From Candidatus Brocadia sapporoensis (GTDB lineage Bacteria > Planctomycetota > Brocadiia > Brocadiales > Brocadiaceae): a stretch of 56,049 bases of DNA. Under the pieces are notes generated by a model that searched no databases, was not told the DNA's origin, and worked only from the letters and a program-made list of their open reading frames with translations. The stretch is from contig NZ_MJUW02000040.1 in the NCBI RefSeq assembly GCF_001753675.2, forward strand, positions 1 to 56,049, given 5' to 3'. The position numbers were made by a program, and so were the translations under genes. This document shows positions 36,072 through 45,326 of the stretch, piece after piece (within the stretch, counting starts at the first letter, position 1; each line of letters opens with the position of its first letter).

Positions 36072-36859
36072 AAATTAACGTCTTGGTTATTGGTGATATT
36101 GTTGGGAAGCCAGGTCGTGTGATCTTAAAGGAAAAGCTAAAACCATTTATTGATAAGGAAGAGATCCATTTTTGTATTGCAAATGGAGAAAATGCTGCAG
36201 CGGGGGCAGGCATTACTGCTGAAATAGCCACGGAATTGTTTTCTTACGGAGTCGATGTTATAACTACCGGTGACCACGTATGGGATAAAAAGGAAATATT
36301 GCCTATGCTGGAAACAGATGCAAGCGTGCTGAGACCCGCTAATTATTCCCCTCTGGCAATGGGAAAAGGTTATGTGATCAAGAATTCCAAATTGGGATAT
36401 CCGATCGGAGTTATTAATTTACTGGGTCGGGTATTTATGAAGCCCATAGATTGCCCCTTCCGGATTTCTGATGATATTGTTAAGAATATTTCAAAAGAAA
36501 CAAAGGTAATCTTTGTGGATATGCATGCTGAAGCGACTTCAGAAAAGATTGCCATAGGGCGGTATTTGGATGGTAAAGTAAGCGCCGTGTTGGGTACGCA
36601 TACCCACGTGCCCACTGCGGATGAAAAAATACTACCCAGAGGGACGGCCTTTATCAGCGATTTAGGAATGACGGGTCCCCATGAGTCTGTTCTGGGGAGA
36701 AAGATTGAGTGTGTGTTAAAGGCAATTGTGACACAGATGCCTACCAGATTTGATGTGGCAGAAAAAGACATACGAATAAATGGTGTGAAGGTCGTTGTAA
36801 ATAGCCAGACGGGAAATGCAGAGAGCATTAAAAGGATTGAAATTAAAGAGGATGATTAG
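36068..36859 (+). CDS. YmdB-like metallophosphoesterase (TIGR00282)
   Basis: 263-residue protein with GDIVGKPGR, ANGENAAAGAGIT, TTGDHVWDKKEI, VDMHAEATSEK and GTHTHVPTADE, the complete metal-site set of the YmdB/DR1281 family. In Bacillus YmdB acts on 2',3'-cyclic nucleotides and influences biofilm and RNA turnover. The start overlaps the coaD stop by 4 nt (ATGA), showing translational coupling. Its cellular target here is unknown. Confidence 0.9.
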   Translation: MKINVLVIGDIVGKPGRVILKEKLKPFIDKEEIHFCIANGENAAAGAGITAEIATELFSYGVDVITTGDHVWDKKEILPMLETDASVLRPANYSPLAMGKGYVIKNSKLGYPIGVINLLGRVFMKPIDCPFRISDDIVKNISKETKVIFVDMHAEATSEKIAIGRYLDGKVSAVLGTHTHVPTADEKILPRGTAFISDLGMTGPHESVLGRKIECVLKAIVTQMPTRFDVAEKDIRINGVKVVVNSQTGNAESIKRIEIKEDD

Positions 36860-38104
36860 ATGAGTTTTGCTAGCCCACTGCCTGTTTTCCCAGAGTTAGC
36901 AAGAAGCCGAAATGCAATACTTACGGTCTCTGAGCTTACCCGAAGAATACGGGGTTCCGTTGAACATGAGTTTTTCAATATCTGGGTCATAGGAGAATTA
37001 TCCAATGTGAAGAAGCCGTCATCCGGTCATGTGTATCTGACACTGAAAGACGCACATGCACAGCTTCAGGTTGTCATATTTAAATCCGTTGCAAACAACC
37101 TAAAATTTGAGATACAAGATGGAATGGAGGCGTTGGCTTTTGGTTCCGTTACGGTTTATGAAGCGCGTGGACAGTATCAACTGGTTGTTGAACGAATGGA
37201 GCCAAAAGGAATTGGTGCGTTGCAATTGGCTTTTTTACAATTAAAGGAACGTCTCGAAAAGGAAGGCTTGTTTGACCCGGCACACAAAAAACCTCTTCCC
37301 GTCCTTCCCAAAAAGATTGCCCTTGTGACATCTTTGACAGGTGCTGCAATCAGAGATATCCTGAACGTAATCAACAGGCGTTTTGCCAAAGTGGAGATTC
37401 TTATTTATCCCGTGAAGGTACAGGGAGAGGGTGCAGCATTGGAGATTGCACAGGCGATCCGCGACTTGAATACGATTTCTGGTATTGATGTAATGATTGT
37501 GGGAAGGGGGGGAGGCAGTTTGGAGGATTTGTGGGCCTTTAACGAAGAAGCGGTCGCACGCAGTATTTTTGCCTCTAAAATTCCTGTTATCTCGGCAGTG
37601 GGTCACGAAATTGATGTGACGATTTCAGACCTGGTTGCAGATAAAAGAGCACTAACACCTACCGAGGCTGGTGAACTAGTTGTCCCTCGGTATGATCAGA
37701 TAAAGGATGTCTGTGAGAAAATTAAGACTAGACTTGCACAAGTATTATATAATAAAATATTGCTTATGAGAAGCAGGGTACTGAGGATTGAGAATAGTTT
37801 TTCATTGAAAAGACCCTTCGATAAAGTACTTCGATTACAACAGGATTTGGATGAAATAATACAACGTCTCGTCATGGCGGGGAAACATACTATTGAATTA
37901 GAACGCGAACGGCTCGTTGGTTTTGCAAGTCGGTTGGATAGCATCAGTCCATTAAGAGTGCTGAGCAGAGGATATTCGATTACTACCACGGCAGAAGATG
38001 ATAAACTGGTCAAATCTACTGAAGGATTGAGTGCAGGAAAAATGTTAAAGACACGATTTTTCCATGGTGGTATTGTGTCATCAGTCGTTGAATTATTACC
38101 GTAA
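36860..38104 (+). CDS. xseA: Exodeoxyribonuclease VII large subunit
   Basis: 414-residue XseA: N-terminal OB-fold (VIGELSNVKKPSSGHVYLTLKDAHAQLQVVIF), then the catalytic core with LVTSLTGAAIRDILNVINRRF, VGRGGGSLEDLWAFNEEAVARSIF and SAVGHEIDVTISDLVADKRALTPTEAGEL. The coiled-coil region precedes the terminal LSRGYSIT. Together with XseB it degrades single-stranded DNA. It begins at the base after the YmdB-like stop. Confidence 0.95.
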   Translation: MSFASPLPVFPELARSRNAILTVSELTRRIRGSVEHEFFNIWVIGELSNVKKPSSGHVYLTLKDAHAQLQVVIFKSVANNLKFEIQDGMEALAFGSVTVYEARGQYQLVVERMEPKGIGALQLAFLQLKERLEKEGLFDPAHKKPLPVLPKKIALVTSLTGAAIRDILNVINRRFAKVEILIYPVKVQGEGAALEIAQAIRDLNTISGIDVMIVGRGGGSLEDLWAFNEEAVARSIFASKIPVISAVGHEIDVTISDLVADKRALTPTEAGELVVPRYDQIKDVCEKIKTRLAQVLYNKILLMRSRVLRIENSFSLKRPFDKVLRLQQDLDEIIQRLVMAGKHTIELERERLVGFASRLDSISPLRVLSRGYSITTTAEDDKLVKSTEGLSAGKMLKTRFFHGGIVSSVVELLP

Positions 38105-38217
38105 ATAAGCACGAAGGATTGGTGTGATATTTACAGAATGCAAAAGTAATTAAATACAGCAATGATTCATATATCATACTGGTGCGGAAGATATTATAAA
38201 TGGGGTGATTATTCCCT

Positions 38218-38466
38218 ATGGCAAAGATAAAATTTGAGATTGCAGTAAAAGGATTGGAGGATATTGTAGAGATTCTCGAGAAGGGGGATTTATCGCTCGA
38301 TGAAACTTTGTTAAAATATGAGCAGGGCATTAAACTCTACAAACAGTGTATTGCCCTGTTAGAGGATGCAGAAAAAAGAATTCAAATTCTCGTAAAGAAT
38401 GAAGACGGTGTTTTCCGTACCAGGGATTATGAGATTGAACCTACCAAAAGTAATAATGTAAAATAG
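38218..38466 (+). CDS. xseB: Exodeoxyribonuclease VII small subunit
   Basis: 82 residues of the helical hairpin type: FEIAVKGLEDIVEILEKGDLSLDETLLKYEQGIKLYKQCIALLEDAEKRI, the diagnostic XseB pattern. The rest is a short polar tail. It follows xseA by 113 bp, with a good GGGGTGAT region upstream of the ATG. Confidence 0.93.
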   Translation: MAKIKFEIAVKGLEDIVEILEKGDLSLDETLLKYEQGIKLYKQCIALLEDAEKRIQILVKNEDGVFRTRDYEIEPTKSNNVK

Positions 38467-38516
38467 CTATCTGTTTAAATGGATAACCTTTTTCGATTTA
38501 TCATAATGTGTGAACC

Positions 38517-40451
38517 ATGAGTAAACTATTGGATTCTATTGAATATCCGGAAGATTTAAAGAAGTTAAAACTGGAAGAGCTGCCAAAACTCGCTGCGGAA
38601 ATTCGTGAATTAATCGTGAATGTTGTTTCAAAAAATCCCGGTCATCTTTCTTCAAATCTCGGTGTCGTTGAGTTAACGATGGCGCTCCATTATTGTTTCG
38701 ATTTCAAAAAAGACAGGCTCGTGTGGGATGTAGGGCACCAGGCATATGTTCACAAGATTCTTACGGGTAGAAAAACGAAGTTTCCGACGCTAAGACAATA
38801 TAACGGTCTCAGCGGTTTTCCTGATAAAAACGAGAGTGAGTATGACCCATTTACATGCGGACATAGCGGGGATGCCATATCGTCGGCCTTGGGCATGTCT
38901 TGTGCTTCTGCGATTCTTGGAGAAAAAAAATCGATTGTGGCAATTGTTGGTGATGGCGCTATCGGAGCAGGGATGTCTTTGGAGGCTTTAAATCACGCGG
39001 GTTATCTGAAAAAAAATTTATTGGTGGTATTAAACGATAATGAAATGTCTATCTCCAACACCGTTGGCGCTTTCTCAAAATATCTGAATAAAATCCGGAC
39101 GGCTCCGATCTATATGGATATAAGAAAAGAGGTCCATAATTTATTGAAAGTGTTTCCCGTGCTTGGTAAGCCGGTTGAGAAGACTATGGAACATATTGTT
39201 GAGTTAATTCAGGGCGGCGGTGTTCCCGGTCAAATATTTAAAGATCTTGGTTTTAATTATTTTGGGCCAATTGATGGCCATGATTTCCGAATACTCACTG
39301 ATACTTTGAATAATATTAAGCATCTTGAAGGGCCTGTTTTACTCCACGTGATAACGGAAAAGGGAAGGGGTTTTGAGCCGGCATATCAAAATCCAGCACA
39401 ATACCACAGTGCCGGTAAGTTTGAGATGTGTAACGGAAAAATTAAAGAAATATCCCCTGATTCCAAAAAGATTGCTTATACCAAGGTTTTTGGAAACACC
39501 CTTGTAGAACTGGCAAAAATAGACCCAAAGGTGGTGGGTATTACCGCTGCTATGCCCGATGGAACGGGCATAGTTTCTTTTGGTAAAAAATTTCCAGACA
39601 GATTCTATGACGTTGGAATTTGTGAACAACACGCGGTTGGTTTGGCCAATGGACTGTCAGCAGGGGGACTCAAGCCCGTGGTGGCTATCTATTCGACATT
39701 CTTACAAAGGGCCTATGATCAGGTGTTTCACGATATCTGTTTACAAAGGCATGGTGTTGTATTTGTGCTTGACCGAGCAGGGATTGTAGGGAATGATGGC
39801 CCCACTCATAATGGGATTTTTGACATTGCCTATCTTCGTAATCTGCCCGAGATTATTTTAATGGCGCCAAAAGACGGGGATGAGTTAAAGTCTATGCTAA
39901 AGATTGCCTTAGAATCTGGTAAACCAGCAGCAATCCGATATCCGAAAGAAGACATCCCTGAAGAAAAACTCAGTCCGCATTACAAGAAATTTGAAATTGG
40001 AAAGGCCGAGGTTTTAAGAGAAGGTTCTGATGGTGTTCTTCTGGCTTATGGCGCTATGGTGTATCGGTGTATGCAGGCAGCAGAAAAACTGAATAAAAAA
40101 GGAATTGATGTTACTGTGGTAAATGCAAGGTTTGCGAAACCTCTTGACAAAGAACTTATTTTGAGGTTGGTCAGGAATAACAAATTGATTCTTACCGTGG
40201 AAGACCACGCATTAATGGGTGGTTTTGGTTCCGCCGTGCTGGAACTTGTTTCGGATGCAGGAGAAAATCTTAACAAGATTATGCGTGCGGGTGTTCCTGA
40301 TCGTTTTATGGAGCATGGTCCTCGGAACCTGATCTTAAAAAATATTGGCCTGGATGAAGATGGAATTGCCGGGAGATTTATTGCAATGCTTGGTTTGGCA
40401 GATGTGCGAGGTTCTTTTATCAGTGCTGGGAAGCGACGTTTGACTGTTTAA
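38517..40451 (+). CDS. dxs: 1-deoxy-D-xylulose-5-phosphate synthase
   Basis: First enzyme of the MEP isoprenoid pathway, thiamine-diphosphate dependent. The 644 residues include GHLSSNLGVVELTMALH, WDVGHQAYVHKILTGR, IVGDGAIGAGMSLEALNHAG (TPP motif), YFGPIDGHDF, VGICEQHAVGLANGLS and HNGIFDIAYL. Complete and normal length. It shares the plus-strand run with nadK, 4 nt upstream. The hydrophobic-to-catalytic order shows no abnormality. Confidence 0.96.
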   Translation: MSKLLDSIEYPEDLKKLKLEELPKLAAEIRELIVNVVSKNPGHLSSNLGVVELTMALHYCFDFKKDRLVWDVGHQAYVHKILTGRKTKFPTLRQYNGLSGFPDKNESEYDPFTCGHSGDAISSALGMSCASAILGEKKSIVAIVGDGAIGAGMSLEALNHAGYLKKNLLVVLNDNEMSISNTVGAFSKYLNKIRTAPIYMDIRKEVHNLLKVFPVLGKPVEKTMEHIVELIQGGGVPGQIFKDLGFNYFGPIDGHDFRILTDTLNNIKHLEGPVLLHVITEKGRGFEPAYQNPAQYHSAGKFEMCNGKIKEISPDSKKIAYTKVFGNTLVELAKIDPKVVGITAAMPDGTGIVSFGKKFPDRFYDVGICEQHAVGLANGLSAGGLKPVVAIYSTFLQRAYDQVFHDICLQRHGVVFVLDRAGIVGNDGPTHNGIFDIAYLRNLPEIILMAPKDGDELKSMLKIALESGKPAAIRYPKEDIPEEKLSPHYKKFEIGKAEVLREGSDGVLLAYGAMVYRCMQAAEKLNKKGIDVTVVNARFAKPLDKELILRLVRNNKLILTVEDHALMGGFGSAVLELVSDAGENLNKIMRAGVPDRFMEHGPRNLILKNIGLDEDGIAGRFIAMLGLADVRGSFISAGKRRLTV

Positions 40452-40455
40452 GCAA

Positions 40456-41298
40456 ATGAAAAAAATTCTGGTTCTTGGTGATTTAAATAAAAAAAAGATT
40501 CATGATACGATTTTTGGCTTAAAGCCATGGTTGGACAAGCACGTAGTTGCTGAAATTCTTGATGTCTCGAAAGGGAAGAAAATTGAAAAAATGGAGGCGG
40601 AAATTGCGGTGGTGTTTGGAGGAGACGGAGCTATTCTTTCAACATGCCGGGGGCTAGGAAGAGATCAGATACCGATCATAGGTGTACACATGGGAAGATT
40701 TGGTTTTTTGGCAGAGCTTATGGAAAAGAATGTACTTGCCGCTTTAGAAAAAATATTTATAGGAAACTATCGTGTGCGTAAAAGGATGCTCCTGTTGTCC
40801 CAAGTTGAGCGTGCAGGAAATATGATAAGCGAATCCATGGGTATTAATGATGCTGTGATCTCACGCTCGTCTTTCTCACGATTGATTTCTATAAAATTAA
40901 ATATTAACGGGGAAGATGTTGCAACATACCGGGCAGATGGTTTGATCGTGTCAACTCCCTTAGGCTCGACGGCGCATTCGCTTTCTGCCGGAGGTCCGCT
41001 TTTAACGCCTGATTTGAATGCTTTTATTATTGTGCCAATATGCCCTCATACACTTACAAACCGACCGTTGGTGGTTTCTTCGGATGTGAAGATTGAGATG
41101 GAAATCTTGTCTCAATTAGTTGGTACCGGTTTTACGGTTGATGGACAGGTCTTTATGGAATTGGAGATGGGCGATAAGATAAAGGTTGAAAGGTCTGATG
41201 TCGAAGTTCAGATGATAGATACGGGTGAGAGGACATTTTATGGCGTGTTGCGGGAAAAGTTACATTGGGGAGGACAACCGAATTATGGCCGTAATTAA
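40456..41298 (+). CDS. nadK: NAD kinase
   Basis: Phosphorylates NAD to NADP. The 280 residues contain VVFGGDGAILSTCR (GGDG), IIGVHMGRFGFLAEL, ANYRVRKR-like GNYRVRKRM, NDAVISRSSFSRLI, YRADGLIVSTPLGSTAHSLSAGGPLLTPD and PHTLTNRPLV. A complete ATP-NAD kinase. It starts 4 bp after dxs. Its last 14 bases overlap the start of the ferredoxin-type korD. Confidence 0.95.
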   Translation: MKKILVLGDLNKKKIHDTIFGLKPWLDKHVVAEILDVSKGKKIEKMEAEIAVVFGGDGAILSTCRGLGRDQIPIIGVHMGRFGFLAELMEKNVLAALEKIFIGNYRVRKRMLLLSQVERAGNMISESMGINDAVISRSSFSRLISIKLNINGEDVATYRADGLIVSTPLGSTAHSLSAGGPLLTPDLNAFIIVPICPHTLTNRPLVVSSDVKIEMEILSQLVGTGFTVDGQVFMELEMGDKIKVERSDVEVQMIDTGERTFYGVLREKLHWGGQPNYGRN

Positions 41299-41488
41299 AA
41301 TAAAAGAGAATTATTGTAAAGGATGCCATCTCTGCGTGCCGGTATGCCATAACAATTCATTTGTGATATCTGATACCATAAATGAACAGGGCTTATATCC
41401 AGTGAAGTTCAGGGAAGGCGCAGAATGTGATGGTTGTAAAAAATGTGCAATAATGTGTCCTGATGTAGCGATAGAGATTTATAATTAA
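41285..41488 (+). CDS. korD: 2-oxoacid:ferredoxin oxidoreductase delta subunit (4Fe-4S)
   Basis: 67-residue ferredoxin-like subunit with two Cys motifs (CKGCHLCVPVC and CDGCKKCAIMC), each of the CxxCxxCxxxC type. This is the delta subunit feeding electrons from the KorABC core. The ATG at 41285 is chosen because GGGGAGG lies 11 bp upstream; a longer in-frame extension would run back over nadK. It overlaps nadK by 14 nt. Confidence 0.9.
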   Translation: MAVIKIKENYCKGCHLCVPVCHNNSFVISDTINEQGLYPVKFREGAECDGCKKCAIMCPDVAIEIYN

Positions 41489-41534
41489 AAATTAAGCGTT
41501 ATTTTTAGGGACAATTTACAAGGGGCATGTTTTG

Positions 41535-42623
41535 ATGAAACAGTTAATGACGGGAAATGAGGCCGCTGCGGAAGCAGCTATAGTAGCAGGTTGTAGGTAC
41601 TATTATGGGTATCCCATTACTCCTCAGAATGAACTGATCAATTATATGTCAATGAGGATGCCACAGATTGGTGGCTCCTTTATCCAGGCAGAGAGTGAGA
41701 TTGCAGCTATCAATATGGTTTATGGCAGCGCGGCAGCAGGTGCCCGTGCAATGACATCTTCTTCGAGTCCTGGCATTAGTCTGAAGCAAGAGGGAATATC
41801 ATATCTCGCCGGTAGTGAGTTGCCGTGTGTCATTGTTAATATACAACGGGGAGGACCTGGGCTGGGTGATATTTCTGCATCACAGGCGGACTATTTTCAA
41901 GCAGTCAAGGGTGGTGGACATGGTGATTATCATACCATTGTTCTTGCGCCTAGTTCTGTCCAGGAGATGGCAGATCTTGTATACGATGCCTTTGACCTTG
42001 CCGACAAATACCGAAATCCGGTTATGATCTTGGGAGACGCTCAAATCGGGCAGTTAATGGAACCGATGGAATTTCATAAAAGGCCTAAGAAAAATCTTCC
42101 TCAAAAAACCTGGTCACTGACAGGGGCAGAAGGGAGAAAAAGGAATATTGTAAAGTCTTTCTATCCGGTGAAAGGGCAACTGGAAGAGTTCAATGCTCAT
42201 TTACAGAGAAAATATAAGGCAATAGAAGAGCATGAAGTCCGTTACGAAACGGTTAATACACATAAAGCCGATATTGTGTTGGTTGCTTATGGAACATCTG
42301 CACGGGTATGTGCAGATGTTGTCAGGAAAAGCAGGCAGCTCGAATTCAAAGTTGGTTTGATACGCCCCATTACCCTATGGCCTTTTCCAAAAGAAATCAT
42401 CCGAAAGATATCAGAAAAAGTACAGTGTATTTTAACTGTTGAAATGAGTGCAGGGCAAATGGTAGAAGATGTAAGGCTGGCAGTTGAAGGTAAATGCCCG
42501 GTGCATTTTTATGGGAGGACTGGTGGAGGAGTTCCAACGTCCACGCAAGTAATCAAAAAGATTGTAGAGGTTGTACCAGACAATCTTGCCAATACTTTGT
42601 TACAATTAGCAGAGGTAAGATGA
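41535..42623 (+). CDS. korA: 2-oxoacid:ferredoxin oxidoreductase alpha subunit
   Basis: Pyrimidine-binding side of the TPP enzyme. The 362-residue protein has TGNEAAAEAAIVAGCRYYYGYPITPQNEL (Y-P-I-T-P, typical of KorA/VorA), and SSPGISLKQEGISYLAGSELPCVIVNIQRGGPG. The end contains ILTVEMSAGQMVEDVRLAV. The order D-A-B-C is that of 2-oxoglutarate or 2-ketoisovalerate oxidoreductases; the class fits the reductive or incomplete TCA cycle, supported by mdh and sdh anchors in the window. Substrate cannot be settled. Confidence 0.9.
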   Translation: MKQLMTGNEAAAEAAIVAGCRYYYGYPITPQNELINYMSMRMPQIGGSFIQAESEIAAINMVYGSAAAGARAMTSSSSPGISLKQEGISYLAGSELPCVIVNIQRGGPGLGDISASQADYFQAVKGGGHGDYHTIVLAPSSVQEMADLVYDAFDLADKYRNPVMILGDAQIGQLMEPMEFHKRPKKNLPQKTWSLTGAEGRKRNIVKSFYPVKGQLEEFNAHLQRKYKAIEEHEVRYETVNTHKADIVLVAYGTSARVCADVVRKSRQLEFKVGLIRPITLWPFPKEIIRKISEKVQCILTVEMSAGQMVEDVRLAVEGKCPVHFYGRTGGGVPTSTQVIKKIVEVVPDNLANTLLQLAEVR

Positions 42624-42624
42624 T

Positions 42625-43365
42625 ATGAAGGCTTTGTATGAAAAACCGAAAACATTCATTGATACACCAACACATTTTTGTCCGGGATGTGGACATGGAA
42701 TTGTACTGAGGCTTATTGCCGAAATCATTGATGCATGGGGAATTCGGGGAAAAACTATTGGATTGGCTCCGGTAGGATGCGCTGTACTTGCCTATAATTA
42801 CCTTGATATCGATATGTGTGAAGCTGCACATGGCCGACCTCCTGCTGTAGCCACGGGTATTAAAAGGGTGCATCCAGACCATGTCGTATTTGCCTATCAG
42901 GGGGATGGTGATCTGGCAGCAATCGGAACTGCAGAGATTATTCATGCTGCCAATAGAGGCGAAAATATTACCTTTATTTTTGTTAATAATGCCGTTTATG
43001 GCATGACGAATGGTCAGATGGCGCCGACGACCCTTGTAGGGCAGAAAACGGCAACTACGCCATCAGGCAGGGACTCGATAAACTACGGACATCCTATTCG
43101 TGTATGTGAACTTTTGTCCGTTTTGGGTGGAAGTAGTTACCTTGAACGGGTGAGTCTTTCCTCGCCGGAAAACGTTCGAAAGACGAAAAAAGCCCTCGAA
43201 AAAGGATTTAAGACACAAATAGAGAAAAGGGGGTTTTCCCTGATAGAAATCTTATCTCCATGCCCTATCTACTGGAGGATGGATGCCAACGAGGCGATGC
43301 GACATATTGATGAAGAAATGTCCAAAACCTTCCCGCTCGGAGTGGTAAAAGATTGGACACAATGA
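42625..43365 (+). CDS. korB: 2-oxoacid:ferredoxin oxidoreductase beta subunit
   Basis: 246 residues with THFCPGCGHGIVLRLI, APVGCAVLAYNY, FAYQGDGDLAAIGTAEIIHAANRGENITFIFVNNAVYGMTNGQMAPTT (TPP motif GDGD...NN). This subunit binds the diphosphate of TPP; the Cys residues likely hold a [4Fe-4S] cluster together with neighbours. It begins one base after the korA stop. Confidence 0.93.
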   Translation: MKALYEKPKTFIDTPTHFCPGCGHGIVLRLIAEIIDAWGIRGKTIGLAPVGCAVLAYNYLDIDMCEAAHGRPPAVATGIKRVHPDHVVFAYQGDGDLAAIGTAEIIHAANRGENITFIFVNNAVYGMTNGQMAPTTLVGQKTATTPSGRDSINYGHPIRVCELLSVLGGSSYLERVSLSSPENVRKTKKALEKGFKTQIEKRGFSLIEILSPCPIYWRMDANEAMRHIDEEMSKTFPLGVVKDWTQ

Positions 43366-43943
43366 ATAGTTGTTTACCCACAGATATAACAGAAAGAATA
43401 ATCCTGGCCGGTTTTGGAGGACAGGGCATGATGTTGTTGGGGAAATTAATTGCGCAGGCAGCCATGATTGACGGGAAAAAGGTGACGTATTTTCCTTCCT
43501 ATGGTACCGAAGTAAGAGGCGGAACCGCAGTCTATCACCTCATCATTTCAAACAATGAGATTTTTTCCCCAATTATCGAGGAGGCCGATACCCTTATTGT
43601 TATGAATCAACCTTCGTATCAAAAATTTAAGGGGATGTTAAAGGCAGGCGGATTGCTTCTTTTAAATACCTCTATGATTAAATCAGACAATTTCCCTGAT
43701 GCAAAAATCTATGAAGTGCCTGCCACAGAGATTGCGAGCAAATTAGGAAATGTACTGGTCTCAAACATCGTCATGCTGGGTGCCTATCTGGCAATTAAAA
43801 AATTATTTTCTCCTAATCTCATTTTGGAGCAGTTACAAGGGATGCTAAAAGCAAAAAAGGGAAACTTGTTTGCCATCAATAAACAGGCTCTTGAGAGGGG
43901 TTTGCACCTGATAGAATCTATACATCATCCATACGTACGGTAA
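43353..43943 (+). CDS. korC: 2-oxoacid:ferredoxin oxidoreductase gamma subunit
   Basis: 196 residues with ILAGFGGQGMMLLGKLIAQAAMIDGKKVTYFPSYGTEVRGGTA, the classic gamma-subunit start, and EEADTLIVMNQPSYQKF. It overlaps korB by 13 nt, so korB and korC are translationally coupled. It completes a DABC oxidoreductase operon followed by a microprotein. Confidence 0.93.
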   Translation: MDTMNSCLPTDITERIILAGFGGQGMMLLGKLIAQAAMIDGKKVTYFPSYGTEVRGGTAVYHLIISNNEIFSPIIEEADTLIVMNQPSYQKFKGMLKAGGLLLLNTSMIKSDNFPDAKIYEVPATEIASKLGNVLVSNIVMLGAYLAIKKLFSPNLILEQLQGMLKAKKGNLFAINKQALERGLHLIESIHHPYVR

Positions 43944-44002
43944 AAATTTGCAAAAACGGGATTTTATTTCAGAGAGCATCTTTTTTTGACAGGAGAGGGA
44001 AT

Positions 44003-44095
44003 ATGTGTACGACATGTGCGAAGCACAGCCCCGGCGGAAAAAAGAAGGAAGGATTGGAAAAGAAAAAGAGCGGGGAAAAGGGAAAAAAGAAATAG
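44003..44095 (+). CDS. Cys/Lys-rich microprotein (30 aa) ending the kor operon
   Basis: 30 residues, starting MCTTCAKHSPGGKKKEG and ending in Lys/Gly-rich repeats. A CxxC pair (Cys2, Cys5), one His, then 13 Lys in 30 residues. An AGGAGAGGGA Shine-Dalgarno 4-5 bp upstream and immediate placement after korC (59 bp) and before an intrinsic terminator support real expression. No family is recognised. It parallels the Lys-rich microprotein after nrdG in position and charge. Confidence 0.65.
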   Translation: MCTTCAKHSPGGKKKEGLEKKKSGEKGKKK

Positions 44096-44109
44096 ATTGT
44101 CATAAAAAT

Positions 44110-44153
44110 AAAAACCCCTCCGTCAGGTTATCTTTCAGAGGGGTTTTTATTTT
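44110..44153. terminator. Bidirectional terminator between kor operon and rnpB
   Basis: An arm AAAACCCCTC (44111-44120) pairs with GAGGGGTTTT (44138-44147), with A-tracts on the left and T-tracts on the right. It ends the kor transcript on the plus strand and the rnpB transcript on the minus strand. Confidence 0.88.
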
Positions 44154-44526
44154 GAGTAGACAATAAGCCGAGTCCTGTCGTGGATGGTCATTTATCTAGT
44201 CTCGTTGTTGCCAACGAGATCAAACGGTTCACCCGGAGGTATTACTGAAGCGGACCACTTCATCCCTCCCTATTTAACCTTTCTCCCAGTGGGGTTTGCC
44301 ATGCCTCCGATGTCACCACCAGAGCGGTGGGCTCTTGCATTAAGTCAATAATGACCCCGCCATTTCACCCTTATCCCATGAAAAGATGGGACGGTATATT
44401 TTCTGTTGCACTTTCCTTCCCGTCTCCGGGACTCCGCGTTACGGAGCACTGTGTCCTGTGGAGCTCGGACTTTCCTCCCGCTCTTTCGCGAAGAAGGGAA
44501 AGAGCCGGCGACCACCTTGTCTACTC
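44154..44526 (-). ncRNA. rnpB: RNase P RNA, class A
   Basis: The 373-nt minus-strand RNA processes tRNA 5-prime ends. Read on that strand the conserved blocks occur in order: GGAAAGTCCGAGCTCC (P4 side), GTGCAACAGAAAATATACC, AAGGGTGAAATGGCGGGG, AAGAGCCCACCG, ACATCGGAGGCATGGCAAA, and AGATAAATGACCATCC followed by ACAGGACTCGGCTTA near the 3-prime end. 5-prime (GAGTAGACAAGG) and 3-prime (TTGTCTACTC) ends pair as P1. The 5-prime end overlaps the stop of the zinc-ribbon gene by a few bases. Confidence 0.96.
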
Positions 44527-45249
44527 TTCCTCTAAATCCCCATCGCCATTATTCAGGAATAAAATACGGCCACAACTATGGCAGAAGGTGAGGTCTTTGC
44601 CTGACAAAAGTTGATTAAGCGTTTGAGCTGTAATGGACATAAAACATCCTTGACATACCTTGCTAACAACAGGAACTACTGCAACTGCATCCTTGTGGCT
44701 TACTAAACGATTGTAATGTTGTAAGGTGTCAGCATCAAGCATGGAGGTATATTTATCGCGCTTTTTTTTCATTTCATCTATCTCGGTGTCTATTGTTATC
44801 AGGTCTTTTTCCACATGTTTCTGGAGTTCTTTTAATTGCAAGTTTTCGTGTTCAATCGTTTTTTCAAATGATTTGTATCTCTGATTCATTTCTTCATACT
44901 TCGTCATCATGCCAAGGATTTCATCCTCCAGAATGGATTTATTTGCCTCCTTTCCTCCAATTTCTGTTTTTATTGCGTTATATTCTTTGTTTGTTTTGAC
45001 TTGATTCATCTGTGAGCGTAATTTGATAATCTCTGTTTCCATACTTTTCAAGTCAAGTTCCTTAAATCCGATGTCTTTTTGAAACGTCTTTATCTCTTCG
45101 TTCAGTTTTGACAAATCTGTTTTCTTTTGTTGGATTAAAGTAAGTTTTTTTTGAACATCGTAACTACGGTAGAGTTTATCACCTTCCAATCTTCGCAGTT
45201 TTGTATCTATTGATTGCAACCTCCGGAGTACCTCTATCCTTTCATTCAT
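44521..45249 (-). CDS. C4-type zinc-ribbon coiled-coil protein (COG1579)
   Basis: 242 residues: a long antiparallel coiled coil (about 1-180, rich in Leu, Lys and Glu) and a C-terminal zinc ribbon with CQGCFMSIT and FCHSCGRIL. The pattern is the COG1579 family, found in many bacteria, function unclear. The stop lies within the first bases of rnpB on the same strand, suggesting shared transcription. It is the third member after dnaG and rpoD. Confidence 0.88.
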   Translation of the reverse strand: MNERIEVLRRLQSIDTKLRRLEGDKLYRSYDVQKKLTLIQQKKTDLSKLNEEIKTFQKDIGFKELDLKSMETEIIKLRSQMNQVKTNKEYNAIKTEIGGKEANKSILEDEILGMMTKYEEMNQRYKSFEKTIEHENLQLKELQKHVEKDLITIDTEIDEMKKKRDKYTSMLDADTLQHYNRLVSHKDAVAVVPVVSKVCQGCFMSITAQTLNQLLSGKDLTFCHSCGRILFLNNGDGDLEEE

Positions 45250-45326
45250 AGATTCCTCTCAAACAATAATTTTAAGCGCATAAACGAGAAGCACTTTAAA
45301 GGAGTGGGATGCACAAATCTTGCCTA

